The position numbers were made by a program, and so were the translations under genes. From Cocos nucifera (Eukaryota > Streptophyta > Magnoliopsida > Arecales > Arecaceae): a DNA stretch of 64,000 nt. Position 1 is the first letter of the stretch. The number at the start of each line of letters is the position of its first letter. The stretch covers positions 372,001 to 436,000 of the forward strand of contig QRFJ01002307.1 in the NCBI GenBank assembly GCA_006176705.1. The letters run 5' to 3'. A model generated the notes under the pieces. The model saw nothing but the letters and a program-made list of their open reading frames with translations. It did no database searches and was not told the DNA's origin. Below, piece by piece: positions 1 through 12,689 of this stretch.

Positions 1-2199
1 TTAAGATCCTAATTAGATCTAAAATTTTTTACATCTAATCTTATTGATCTAATAAAAAAATTAAATAAAAATTAAATCTAATTTAATTGTACCTTTATTT
101 TTGGGTAATCCAATTATCCTGTAATGATCCCAATGTTTGTCTGAGGTTCTGGATGTAGCCACGCAAGTGCCTGACCTCTACCAATATTCACTCAGGCAGG
201 ATCTAAAGATCTTCTCCTTCTCAATCTATCCTCCAAAATTAGATCTGAATCTGATCTTGAAGATCTTCAAAAACTCTTTTGAAGAACAACCGTTGTCTCT
301 TACAGTAGTGCTGCCTTCTTCCTTTCCTATCACCTTTCACTTGCTTGGATCGCACCTAACTCTTGCCCAAAACCTCTTGGGCATGGAGAGGAGGGAGAGG
401 ACTAGAGGGTGGCATGGAGAAGGAGGGAGAAAAGCTTTGTGGCATGGGCTAAAGGTAGAAGCTCTCAATTCTAGGCATAGATAGGGTTTATATAGATCCT
501 GTTGTGCCATGCAATACCACATCATCTCGGCCAATCACGACCCTTTGTGCAATCAGATCTAAATTTGATTGGTGGGATGATATCATCTGATTCAATTAGA
601 TTAGAATCCCTCAAAACTCTCCTTAGATGGTGCTAAGGGTCAAACAAGTCTCCTTGCCGCCATCTAGTTTGAATCCCTGAAGCAACTGGAGTCCCATCTG
701 TATGGGACTCCAGACGTTATCCTCATGGAGCGCATGCCTCCCTAGGCATGCGCCCCCTCCCTTTCTACTTTTTAGTAGGGGATAAAGCTCCAGGTTCTCT
801 CCTATGGGTGCATGATACATGGGCAGATGTCTAAGTGTCAAAGATCAATATATGACCAAAGTCCAAAGACAAGATTTAGCAGGCGACGAAAAATGATAGG
901 TGTTATCTCAAATTTATCTCATAAATTAAGACAATCTTTTTCTAACTTGGACAAGCTCCAGTCAGACTAAGTAAAGGTTCCTGAGTGAGTCAAAATACAT
1001 TTGGCTCAGTCGAGACAAGTTTTAATGATTATTAAAGGAGAACACTAGGTTCAATCATGTGCCAGCATGTTTTCTTAAACCTAATTGAATCTTATTCAAA
1101 CTAATTGAACTAGATTAATCCAATTGATGATATCCAGATCCAAACTCTTATTTGTATGATTCAGTTAGATTCAGTTCTACATGATAATGGGATGTGTCAT
1201 GATCTCTATCATCGACATCATCAAAATACCTTTCGATGGATCAGAATTTTTCTAATTCAGACAACTAGTATGATCGATCATCCAAATCATTCTAATTGCT
1301 CTCAAAATCCATCAGTGACACCTAACAGTATATGGTGGCAATCCATCAGAACTGAAAGCGAACCTCTCGGTGTAGTTATCTGTGTGATTAAGTTCCTCTA
1401 TCTTGAGCCTCGATCAGATTAGGATTAAGGTGATCTCGTTAAACCCTAATATCCGTCATATGAATTAATCATTCGATTCAAGTCTAATGTGAAAACCATA
1501 ATAGAAACTCTTTCTATTATTTCACTCTGCTATGGCCATGGGATTATGGACTTGATTCTCATGATCATCATAGGGCTGCTTCTCATCCACTGAGATAGAT
1601 AGAGCCCCTATTGGTGCAATCTAATTCCTACAATGAATATGCTATAGCCAACATATACCTTAGGATTTCGAATGGCTAAGAGATCAAGTTATGGTGTAGT
1701 CAAACTATAACACCCTCAAGATGAACTATCGATGCACCTTAGGTCAAAGAACTAGACACACCACTGCGCTTCGAGTCAGTCATCGATGAGACGATAGACT
1801 TTCTCATGACTGCTTGAGGTGGTCATGCTCAGTGCCCTCGTTCTCTAATGAATACCTATACTCATACTCCGATGTCTCTACACCATAGACTCAAGACTCA
1901 TCTATCCAAAAAAAGTAATCATACACCAACCTTTCGGATCAATCATCATCCTCATGATGATCCTATGATCGGGAGTATTTTATGAGTTAATAATGAAAAT
2001 TAATGTCTTAAATTTTCAACTCTTGAAAATATGAACTATTATTACCATTAACTTAAGGAATGTATCACAGATACTTTCAAATACACACTGTGATAGAAAA
2101 TAATCTATTTTATTATTTATAATCAAAATTATAATTTTTTTCTTAGAAGTGTATTACAAATGTCAGCCAATCTAGCTTCTAGAGCACACATATCTAACA
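1..2199 (-). repeat. Copia-A family LTR, inverted copy, cut by the window edge
   Basis: This stretch reads, on the minus strand, like the solo LTR at 7718-18178 and the 3' LTR at 18823-21801. The LTR start TGTTAGATATGTG lies on the minus strand and ends exactly at 2199. The blocks at 2040-2199, about 1430-1500 and 1030-1300 match the plus-strand LTR blocks at 7718-7890, about 8450-8520 and 8590-8880. The family LTR is about 2.29 kb, so the far end should lie roughly 90 bases before position 1. I cannot tell whether this is a solo LTR or the LTR of a whole inverted element. Open reading frames inside it (for example 137-484 and 1156-1422) are not supported as genes. Confidence 0.85.
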
Positions 2200-2566
2200 C
2201 ACGCTGCCTTCAACTGTTCTTTTGAAGGCTCTACAAATCAGATCCAGATCTAATTTTTGAAAATCAGATCTAAAAGAAGAGCTTGTCTAGATCTAACTGG
2301 AGTGGACTCTGGTAGAGACCAGGCACATACGTGGCTAAATCCAAGATCCTAAGAATTGACAGATTATCGATAAGATAATAATTATCCTGAATAGGTAATG
2401 AATCTTTTATCAGATTTAATTCTAATTTTTTTTAATATTAGATTAATAAAATTAGATCCAATAACTCTTAGATATGATCAAAAAATTATAAAAAAATTTA
2501 AAATTTTTTGTTATAGATCAGATCAGATCAGATTTATCCTATGGTGAAAAATTAGTTTTTCCTTCA
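2200..2566 (+). repeat. Right end of the 5' LTR of Copia-A
   Basis: The sequence matches the last part of the 3' LTR (about 21430-21801), including the block ending in TTTTTCCTTCA. It starts abruptly at 2200, where the inverted LTR ends, so most of this LTR is either outside the window to the left or was replaced. It is followed two bases later by a primer-binding site, which makes it the 5' LTR of the element that continues to the right. Confidence 0.85.
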
Positions 2567-2568
2567 AA

Positions 2569-2580
2569 TGGTATCGGAGC
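2569..2580 (+). other. Primer-binding site of Copia-A
   Basis: TGGTATCGGAGC lies two bases after the 5' LTR end. It differs by one base (A to G) from TGGTATCAGAGC, the usual initiator-tRNA-Met primer site of plant Copia elements. Confidence 0.85.
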
Positions 2581-4635
2581 TGCATTTGTAGTTCTTCAGA
2601 TTAAATTTTGATCTAATTTTTATTTTTGATCTGATATTAATAATTTTAGATGTTACATCAGATATGATTAGATCTGAAATCAATAGATTAACTAGAAATT
2701 TCATATATATGCTGATAGATGATGATGTATGAGATGCACGACTAGACTAGGTTTCAAAATTATTCTATGTGTAGTCTAGAATTAATTTCTCTTTGATATG
2801 ATCAATTAGATCTTTTTTAGATTTTTATTTTTAGATATTATAATAGTTATAATCAGATCTAAAAATAGAAAATTTAAATTTAAATTAATACATGAGATAT
2901 ATTTGATGCATGTCTAGACTAGCTATATAGAATTGTTATATGTATTGTCTAGAATAGAATTTTATATGATATGATCATTTAAAATTTTATTTTTTAGATG
3001 TTATATGTGTGATATCATATCTGAAAACATGCATGTGTTGATTAAATTTTGATACATAAGACGTATACAAAGCATACATAGTTAGATCTATAATTTTATA
3101 TGTGATATATGTAGATCTAATTATTTTATAGTGTAATTATTAATTTTTGATTAAGATATTTCTCTTGGTCATTCGATCATAAGAGTAAGAAGAATTTAAA
3201 GGTCCTCTCTTCTCATTCGATGGGATGCTCTTATGACTTGTAGAAGTGCTGCGTGTTTGTTCTTAATCAGAAATTAGAACTTACTTTTCTGCAAAATCTT
3301 AGATTCTAAAATTCTAGGATTTTTTATGCATATTTTATTTATGAACCCAAACTTAATTAAGAATTAAGATTATGAAATCAATTAGATCTAAAAATTATGA
3401 ATTTTTAGATCTAAGACACCTTCATAAAATTGGGTTCGAGCATGAGTAGCTCAATTAGGTCTAGCGGTTGATCAAACTGAATCAAGAGTTAGTTAGGTGG
3501 GATCAAGAGTGCTTAAAATTGATCAATCCAATAGGATTAAGTCTCAGTTAAGGTCGACTCATAGTCACATGTGATCGACCAAGTCAAGACCTAATTTGGC
3601 TCTGTAATTCGAGCCTAGATTGTAGGCTAATCCAATTAGTTCTCATTTGATAAAATAATATCTAAGGTAAGTTTGGCAGATATGACTAGTGGTCTTTAAT
3701 TAGAAGCTACTCGATCTAAATGCGTTCACAGTAAATTAATAGCATATTTCTTCCACTGATCTCACTTACCTAGCTAATTAGGTTGATCTAGTTCTAATTA
3801 GAGGTGGCTAACGATTCAAGCCAACCCATGCCACTAGGTTAGTCATAATTGTTATGACCAAGTCAAGTCAAGTTTAAGAGACCTAAATCAAATCTTTCTA
3901 AGAAAATATTAAGTCATAGGTCTTCCATCATTATAGATGTACGGGCCCTTCCTGGGGTTGATTATTCTTGGCTGGTTATAGTGGTTCAGTTGCACCGAAA
4001 AGATGCAACCATATTTATTAGACATTGGATGCTATGTGTTGGAGGATAGGTTGGGCTCAATATTTTGGATACGGTGAGAGATCCAATCAAGAATCTAATT
4101 CATGCAAATGGTGGGTCTAACTTAACTTAGGAGTGGAGCAATATTTCGAGCATGGTGAGCTTCATGAATTAGAGATCAAATATGGGTGCACCATGATTAG
4201 AGAATCATTAGACAAGAGTTATCCACCCATCAGGCTAACCCATCATCAATACTTGTTAGGTGAGATGGTAAGCCAGTCGGTGGGACCGCACCACCCACTA
4301 GAAGTCTTTAATCATAAAATTTTTGCATCTCTACTAAGAAAGTGTAGAGATCTGAGAAAATAGTGAAAGTCAAAATTTATTTAAAAATAAAACTCCTAAA
4401 TAAATTGGTTAAATCTAATTATAATGTCTAACTAGAAACTTTGACTCTCTACAAAAAAATGTCTGCATCCAACCCACTAGCCCGAATCCTAGACAGCAAC
4501 AGACTGACCGAACCTAATTACAAGGATTAACTCCGAAACTTCAAAATTATTTTGCTAAACAAAGAGCGTCTCTAGAGAAATGGACGGACGAAGATAATAA
4601 AACTAGGTACTATATATTGGGCTCGATATCTAATT
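2581..4635 (+). other. Copia-A leader and decayed 5' internal region
   Basis: AT-rich sequence between the primer site and the first recognisable gag codons. No conserved domain is visible. The reading frame at 4133-4363 has no family resemblance that I can name. It probably holds the untranslated leader and the unrecognisable start of gag. Confidence 0.5.
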
Positions 4636-4639
4636 AGTT

Positions 4640-5201
4640 TCAACACTAACATGAGGACATCAAGACTGCTTGCCTAATGTTGGCTCACTTACAAGAGTTG
4701 TTTGGTGAAGAGAGTCGTGCAGCCAAGTATCAAGTCACAAAAAGATTTTTTAAGGCTCAAATACATGATGGGTTGTTGGTCTAAGATCATTGTCTGATGA
4801 TGATCAAGAATCTAGAAGAGCTTGAGAAGCTTAATGTCAAGTTGGACAAGAACCTATAAATTGATGTGATCTTGTATTCTTGACTGATGCATATGGACAA
4901 TTCATCATGAACTTCCATATGAATAAACTACAATGTATCTTGGTTGAATTAATGAACATACCGGTCACTACTAAGCTTTCTTTGAAAGGTTCAAAGGGCT
5001 CAATGCTTACAGTGGAGCGGACTTTCTCCAAAAAAAAAATCTTTTGAAAAAAAGAAGAAGTTTGCAAAGAAGCGAAAGATTGATGATGGAAAGAAAAAGA
5101 AGAAGAGAGAACCTAAGAAGAAGGCCATCGATAAAGAAAAATATTTTTATTGCAACACCGATGGCTATTGGAAATAGAACTGCCCTTTATACCTAGCTAG
5201 C
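4640..5201 (+). pseudogene. Copia-A gag (nucleocapsid part), broken
   Basis: Translation in shifting frames gives a helical gag-like stretch (around 4650-4850, including HLQELFGEESRAAKYQV), a lysine-rich linker (about 5030-5130) and a decayed zinc knuckle at about 5146-5192 reading YFYCNTDGYWK then NC, with a stop in between. Copia gag binds the genomic RNA and forms the virus-like particle. Several stops and at least two frameshifts show it is not functional. The gag start cannot be placed. Confidence 0.7.
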
Positions 5202-5675
5202 TTGAAGAATAAGAAGGAGGCAGGTCCTTCTGAAGGTTTGCTCATAATTGAATCTAATCTAATATTTTTTTCTATATCCAGTTGGGTGCTTGACTCTGGT
5301 TCTAGTACTCACTTGTGCACTTCCATACAGGATCTTGAGGAGAGCAGGAGGCTAAGGGATGATGAGATGATCCTACGCATTGGAAATAAAGCAAGAGTTG
5401 CTGCTATGGCCGTAGGAATCTACCCTCTTCAACTACCGTCTAGTTTAGATTTAGTACTTAGGGATTGTTATATTATACCTGCAGCAAGCAGAAATTTTAT
5501 TTTTGTTTCTTATTTAGCACAGGAAGATTATGTAATTAGCTTTCTTAACTTTACTATTCTTTTTGAAAGAAATAAAATTGCAAGTAGTTTCTTGATTAAT
5601 GATCCCTATCAGTTGCATATTGATGTATCTATGTTAAATATCAAGCAAAACCTGAATGCCAAAGGAACAAAATGA
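5202..5675 (+). pseudogene. Copia-A aspartic protease region
   Basis: This frame carries WVLDSGSSTHLC, the D-S-G active-site motif of the retrotransposon protease that cuts the gag-pol polyprotein, followed by a typical Copia stretch ending near YIIPAASRNFIFVS. It lies directly after the zinc knuckle and before the integrase, as expected for Copia. It stays open for about 157 codons, but the frames before and after are broken. Confidence 0.82.
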
Positions 5676-5693
5676 CCTAGGGATAGTCTAAAT

Positions 5694-6530
5694 AAAAGGT
5701 ATCTATGGCATCTTTGGCTAGATCATGTATCTAAAGATAGGATTAACAAATTAGATAAATCTGGACTGATGGATCCGTTGGCTTTCGAGTCATATCCGAC
5801 CTGTGAATCATGCCTTCAAGAAAAAAATGACCATGCTCGCTTTTGTAGGACATAGAAAAAGGGCCACAGACCAACTTGCAATAATACATACTGATGTGTG
5901 CGGTCTATTTGATGTATCGATTAAAGGCAACTATGTCTATTTCATTATCTTTACCGATGATCTATCTCGGTATGGATATGTGTACTTAATGAGATACAAG
6001 TCTGAAGTCTTTGAAAAGTTCAAAAAGTTTAGACATGAAGTAGAAAAGTAAACCGAAAGTCCATTAAGATTCTTCGATCGGATTGAGAAGACGAATACCT
6101 TAGTCAAAAATTTTTAGACTATCTTAAGAAAAATGGCATAATCTCATAGTGGACTCCATCTGGAATACCTCAACTCAATGAAATTTCAAAATGAAGAAAT
6201 CGAATCCTATTAGATATGATCCGATCCATGATGAGCTTCATGAATCTTTCTGATTTTCTTTGGAGACATAGTTTAATGATAGCAATATACTTACTAAATA
6301 GGATTTTCTTTAAAATCATTCCTACCACACCGTATGAAATATGGCATGGTAAAAAACTAAGTCTGAGTCATCTTAGAATTTGGGATTGTCTGGCCCATGT
6401 TAAGAAACAACAGACGGACAAATTAGAGTCTAGATCCTTTAGAGCTCGATTCATTAGATATCCTAAGGAGTCATTAGGATATTATTTCTACAATCTAGAA
6501 TACCACAATATGATTGGGAGTCAATAAGCC
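5694..6530 (+). pseudogene. Copia-A integrase
   Basis: The zinc-binding region is recognisable: H-x-x-x-x-x-H around LWHLWLDHVS (5704-5735) and CESC (about 5806-5817). The catalytic core follows with IIHTDVCG and FTDDLSRYGYVYL (5880-5990) and then a piece resembling the third acidic motif near 6090. The C-terminal part at 6216-6527 has the Copia sequence TPYEIWHGKKLSLSHLRIWD. Integrase inserts the cDNA into the genome. Stops at about 6049 and later, and frameshifts, break it. Confidence 0.8.
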
Positions 6531-6743
6531 ATCTTCCTTAAAAAATAGTTTATTCAAGATGGTGGCATCAGGACATAGATTAGGCTCAAGGAGAAGGTCT
6601 CCGATGAGCAACAAGCTAAGAAACCTAAGGAACCAAATCAGTTAGAGCCAGTCCAAATACAACCTCCTCCACCTCGTAGATTAGATAGAATTTTTCATCC
6701 TCCTGAGAGGTACCTAGGTATAATTTTAGAGGATGTAAATAAA

Positions 6744-7717
6744 ATGTTTCTCACAAGAAATAAGGTTCATGGTGATGATCCCAAGATCTATGACGAGACG
6801 ATATCAGATATCGACTCCAAAAAATGGTTAAAGACAATGAGGTCAGAAATTGACTCGATGCGCTCAAATCAAGTCTGGATCTTAGTAGATCCATCTGAAA
6901 GTATTATACCTATTGGGTGTAAATAAATCTTCAAAAGAAAGAAAGGTGTATATGGGAACGTAAAGACATTCAAAGCTAGACTCATAACGAAAGAATATAG
7001 TTAATGCGAAGGCATTGACTATCAGAAGACTTTTTCATCAGTAGCCATGCTAAAATTCATCCACACACTACTTGCTGTTGTAGCCTATTTCGATTATGAA
7101 ATATGGCAGATGGACATGAAAGTATTATTCTTAAATGAATATCTTGAGAAAAATATCTATATAGAACAGTCACTTAGTTTCACATTTAGTGATAGTAATC
7201 ACAAGATCTATAAACTACAAAGATCCATATATGGACTTAAGCAAGCATCTCAGAGCTGGAATGCTCATTTTAATGATGTGATCAAATCGTTTGATTTCAT
7301 CAACAATGAGAAGGAGCCGTGTGTATTCAAAAAGATCAGTGGGAGTGTTGTTGTCTTTCTCGTACTGTACATGGATGACATCCTCTTGATTGAAAATGAT
7401 ATTCCCATGTTGACATTCGTCAAAATATAGTTATCGAAAAAGTTCTCTATGAAAGACCTAGGAGAAGCATTTTTTATATTGAAAATTAAGGTCTATAAAG
7501 ATAGACCAAATAGGATGCTAGGTCTCTCATAGAAGATGTATATAGAGGAAGTGTTGAAAAGATTCAGCATGAAAAACTCCAAGAGAGGATTAGTACCCTT
7601 CAGACATGGCATTCATCTCTCCAAGAAGATGTATCCCAACACACCTGAGGAGATTGAATGCATGAGCAAGATCCCTTATGCTTCGACAATAAGGAGTCTC
7701 ATGTATGCCATGCTATG
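6744..7717 (+). pseudogene. Copia-A reverse transcriptase, N-terminal and central part
   Basis: Hallmarks in order: the SKKWLKTMRSEIDSM stretch (about 6817-6865), the QMDMKVLFLNEYLEKNIYIEQ block (about 7109-7170, normally MDVKTAFLNG), YGLKQASQSWN (about 7231-7263) and LYMDDILL (about 7366-7390), the YxDD polymerase centre. The frame then continues to a Y-A-S-x-x-x-S-L-M-Y-A-M-L-C end, where it is cut at 7717 by a solo LTR; the missing continuation resumes at 18184. Stops and shifts are present. Confidence 0.85.
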
Positions 7718-9075
7718 TGTTAGATATGTATCCTAGAAGTCAGATTGGCTGACACATTATAATATACTTCTAGAAGCAATTTTATAATTTTAATTATAAA
7801 TTAATAAAAAAATTATTTTCTATCATGGTATGTATTTAAAGTATCTATGATACATCCTTTGAGTAATGGTAATGATAATTCATATTTTCAAGAGTTAAAA
7901 ATTTAAGACATGAATTTTTATAATTAACTCATAAATTGCTCCTGACCGTAGGATCATCATAAGAATGGTGATCGATCTAAAAAGTTAGTATACGATCACT
8001 TTCTTATGATAGATGAGTCTTGAGTCTATGGTGTAGAGACATCGGAGCGAGAGTATAGATACTCGTTAGAGAATGAAGGCACTGAGCGTGACCACCTCGA
8101 GCAGTCATAAGAAAATCTACCTACTCATTAATGACTAGCTCGATGCTACAATGGTGTGTCTAGTTCTTTGATCTGAGGTGCATCGATAGTTCATCTTGAG
8201 GGTGTTATAGTTTGACTATACCATAACTCAATTTTTTAATCATTCGGAATCTTGAGATGTATGTTGGCTATAGCATGTTCGTTGTAGAAATTGGATTGCA
8301 CCAATAGAGAATCTATCTACCTCGGTAGATGAGAAGTAGCCCTATGATGATCATGAGATTGAGTCCATAAGCCTATGGCCATGGCAGTGTGAAGATGATA
8401 GAAAGAATTTCTATTAGAATTTCACATCGAACTCAAATCGAATGATTAATTCATATAATAGATATTGGATTTGACGAGTTTACCTTAACCCTAATCTTGT
8501 CGTAACTCAAGATAGAAGAACCCAATCACATAGGTAGCTACACCGAGAGGTTCACTTTCGATTCTAATGACTTGCCACCATATACTACTAGGTGTCACTG
8601 GTGGATTTTAGAAATAATTAGAATAATCTTGATGATCAATCATTCTAATTGTATGAATCAAAAAGGTTCTAGTCTATCAAAAGATATTTTAATGATGTCG
8701 ATGATGGAGATCATGACATATCTCATTACCATATGAAACTGAACCTAACTAGATCACACAAATAAGAATTTGGATCTGGATGTGATCAGTTGAGCTAACC
8801 CAATTTGATTGATTTAGATTAGATCCAATTAGGTTTAAGAAAATTATGCTAGCACATAATTGAGCCTAACATTCTCCTTCCGTAGTCTTTCTGATTCATG
8901 TCGAATGAGTTTGACTCATCCGAAACCCTTACTAGAGCCTGTCTAGGTTAGAAAAGAATTATCTTAAATCATCAAATGAATTTAAAATAATACCTGCCAA
9001 TTCCTATCATCTGCCATTTTCTATTTTGGACAAGGATCAAAGGTTGACCTTATGGTAAGAAAGAAGGGACAGAAG

Positions 9076-9111
9076 GCGTGTGCCCCCTAGAGAATTTCTA
9101 GGGGTGCACGC
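9076..9111 (+). repeat. Imperfect hairpin in the Copia-A LTR
   Basis: GCGTGTGCCCCCTAGA is followed after a few bases by TTCTAGGGGTGCACGC, nearly its reverse complement. The same hairpin occurs in the 3' LTR (20902-20942), and a related inverted motif lies in the inverted LTR near 730-765. Confidence 0.6.
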
Positions 9112-9778
9112 TCTTAGACATTTTGTGCAATATGGAGAGGGTGCACGTCTGCCTAGGCATGCACCCCTTAATGGATAGGTTTTGACTAGGTCAATTCAGA
9201 TTTGACCAAGTCAAAGAGGTTTGATTAAGATCAAATTCAAAGAGAGGAGGAAGAGTCCATCGTGAACTATCTCCCTCTCTCTCTCTTCCTATCCAATTTA
9301 TGCAGCAAATCTTGAAGGATTTTGGGTGACAAAAACCAAGTAAGGACCTGGTGTTTATGCATGAAAATTAGATGGAGTTCTGATTTAATCAAGCAATCAA
9401 GTTGCTTGATCAATCAAAACTCTTAGGTGGCACAAGATTTATTTAAAGGATCTTGCGCCCCTAAGATTTTCTATTCCTTTGCATCCAATGCCCACATGCT
9501 ACCATCCTCACCTCTCTCCATGCCTTCCTTCCTCTAATCTTCTCTCTCTTCTCCATGCCAAAGATTGGGCATGAGTTTAGAAGGAAGATCAATCCTTTTT
9601 GGTGCAAAGATCAGGAAAGAAGACAAACTGTTCGTGAGACAAACGCGTGTCCTTCAGAGATAGATTTGAAGGATCAACTAGAAGGCTCCAAATCTGATAT
9701 TTGGAGATCAGATCCAGAAGAAGAGCACCCCTAGATCTAGACTGAGTGGACTCCGATAGAGGTCAAGCACTTGCATGA

Positions 9779-11499
9779 TGATAAGAGCATGATGTTGCCA
9801 TTAAGACACCATGTTTATTAGTTTAATCTAATTTCTTAAATCAATTAAAAATAGATAGAAAGCAATGAATCGGATCGAATCCATAGAGAAGATAGTATTT
9901 TGATTTTGAATTCTTTGATTTTTATAAAAAAAAAAAAAAAAAAGAAAAGAGTTTTGAAAATAAAGTTGAAGTCGAAAAATAAAATTATAAAATAAAAAAT
10001 TAAAAATTAAAAAATATAAAAAATTAAACTTGGTACTAAGATCTACTAGTTATATCTTAGCATCTACTTGAAATAATAAAGAATAATAATTAAAATATAA
10101 AAATTAAATTATAATTAAAATAAAAAGTTGAATTTAAAGTGTATAAAAATAAAATTTATATTAATTAAAATTTTAGAATTTAAACACATAAAATTTAAAA
10201 AGAAAAAAAAATTAAAAATAGTTGATCTCTGATCTTGGATTGGCATCGATGTTGAGATGGTATAGAAGCCAACTCTTCTTCGCAGCATTCATTGTCTTGA
10301 AGTAGCCTCTAACCAAGCATTGCTTCCATCTTGGACTGTAGCTTTTTCATGACTGAAGACAATTTGATTTGGAGGCCTGGGGTCTTATTTATAGGTGTTG
10401 GAGGGCTGGAGATCTTTGTTGCAGGCAATATGGGACTAAGGAGAGTTTTGATCAACATTTGTAGAAGAATTTGAGTGAAATTCATATTAAAACATTATCC
10501 TAGATGAATTCTATTGAGTTTCTTGAATTCTGGCCGTCAAATTCTGATCAAACAGTCCTAAAATTTCTAAAAAACCATTTTTAAAAGCCTAGATCCAGTC
10601 GGATTTAATGCTAACCATCCAATGGAGCCTTGATGAAAGAACTTTGGCTGTTAATCGCATGCTAGGTGTTTTAATCAAGTTGAGAGCTTTCTTCACTGTC
10701 CGATCGATGCAAGGAATCCGCACTGCCATCGGATCGCACAGATGGGCTGAAGGATTTTTAAATCAAAGAAAAAAAAAACACCAGCCATTGGATCAAGATA
10801 TGGATGAAATTTGGCCATTAGATCAACGTCTGGAGCACCTGAAACCATCGGATCATGATCCGGCACTGCTTGGATCTGAATCAAAATAGGAAAAAATCCT
10901 AGCCATTGGATCTGGACTGACATCAATCTGGACCACACAATGGCATAATTCCTATAGCTGTGGACCATGTAGATCGAGTGCATTTGAAGATTGAACCAAT
11001 CAGTGCATGGCTTGCCATGCGAAATTACTATTTTGTTCCTGTACGCCATGATGAATTTCCTGTAGATCCTTTAGCGGTCTTAGTCCACCACGTGGCATGC
11101 TTCGATTGGCTGACTTCTGCTGAGCTGACGGTCCATGCCTGATTTTATGGACCGATGGGTGGTTTCTATGGTTGAGTCAGCTTGGACGGTGCACCGGCTT
11201 GGCTTGGCTTGATTAGCCGACTGAGCCGTTCTCTTTTTTATTTTAATTTTTTTCTTTAAAAATTTATATCCAGTCCATTTTAGCTTCGATTTATTTCAAA
11301 CTTATTTTATTATAATCAAAAAATTAAGCTTTTTTTATTGATAATAATATTTTATTTTTATTATTTTTAATTAATTTTTTATTAATTAATAAAAATATTA
11401 ATTTTTTAAATATATATAAATTGATTATTAATTTATAAAAATAAATATAAATTAATTAATAAATTAATATTTTTATTGATAAATTTATGGTACTTACCA
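9779..11499 (-). repeat. 3' LTR of the Athila-like element
   Basis: About 1721 bp, closely matching 16255-17947 over its length, including the shared blocks at 10210-10400 and 16690-16870 and at 10920-11220 and 17360-17660. Open frames here (for example 10608-10889) are decayed in the other copy, so I do not call genes. Confidence 0.88.
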
Positions 11500-11872
11500 C
11501 ATCCTTCAACTTAAGCTTTCCTCGTCCTCGAGTAAAGAAAGAATTTAATTTTACATATCTTTTAACTTTAGAGTTTCGAATTTTACCTAAGTAATTTTCA
11601 AAATGGCCATTGATATTCAGTATAGCATAAGTAGGACATGTCATTGGTGTATTAATACTTACTAATATTAAAATTAAGTGAAGAACATCAAATTTTTTTG
11701 AACTTTTTCTAAATTATCCTATATTTATCTCTTAATTATCTAAACTTTCATATGGGCAAGTGTATTGCTACTTCCATCCTTCATTTATTAATTTTTTTTA
11801 TCCATATTGTCTATTTTTTGATGTAAATATTATTGCTTACTTAGACAATGAGATCCAGTTACTCGGTAAAAA

Positions 11873-11911
<39 letters not shown>

Positions 11912-12689
11912 GTTGTACCACTATTGAGTGACTTAATTTCTTAAGCTTTCTATTTGATCTATATAGCGAGTCTTGGGCCAATGACTTCCAAACCAGTTCG
12001 CTTTAGAGCATTAGTTATAAAATACTCCTCGGACTTACTAGCTCAAATCAAATAGGCTATGAGTTAAGACTAGTTTTACAACCAGCTTCTTGATCCTTTC
12101 AATCTTTTGATGCGAAACTCAATACTTGCTTAGGCAAAGAGTTCCAATTACTTAGTAAGAAATACTTAGAAGGTATTTTATTTTAATTTTATTTTTTAAT
12201 ATAAAAAATATATAGTTATCCTATACAAGCCCATAAAAAGTAGATTTTTCTTTGATGCTAGTAGAAAAAATTAGAAATGCTCAAAAAAAAAATTATTTAT
12301 GTTCTAGACTTAACTTTTTATTGTATTTTCTTAATACATGATCCCTCGATATCTCATAAATTCTCTGATTTATGCATCAATTTTTTTTAAAAATACTTAG
12401 TTTAACTTAATTTTTAAGCATAATCGAATGTTCAAATACTAAATACTAACTTCTTTGAGGACTTTAAAAAATTTTAAAAATTTTATTATTCTCTCTTTCA
12501 ACTTAATCAACATTATTTTCAATGGAGAAGAAAAAATAAATGATGTAATAAAGAACAAAAAAGAATACACCTGACTTAATATGTTTTTGTGGTCCAGCAT
12601 ATGTCTTTGAAAATTTGGGCTCTCCCTCTAACTTTATTCAAAATATTCTAAAAAAATAAACTAAAAAGATAAATTAGATGAAAGAATTA

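Noticed and set aside
137..1422. Open frames at 137-484, 623-841 and 1156-1422
   Set aside because: They lie inside the inverted Copia-A LTR and are not kept open in the other LTR copies.
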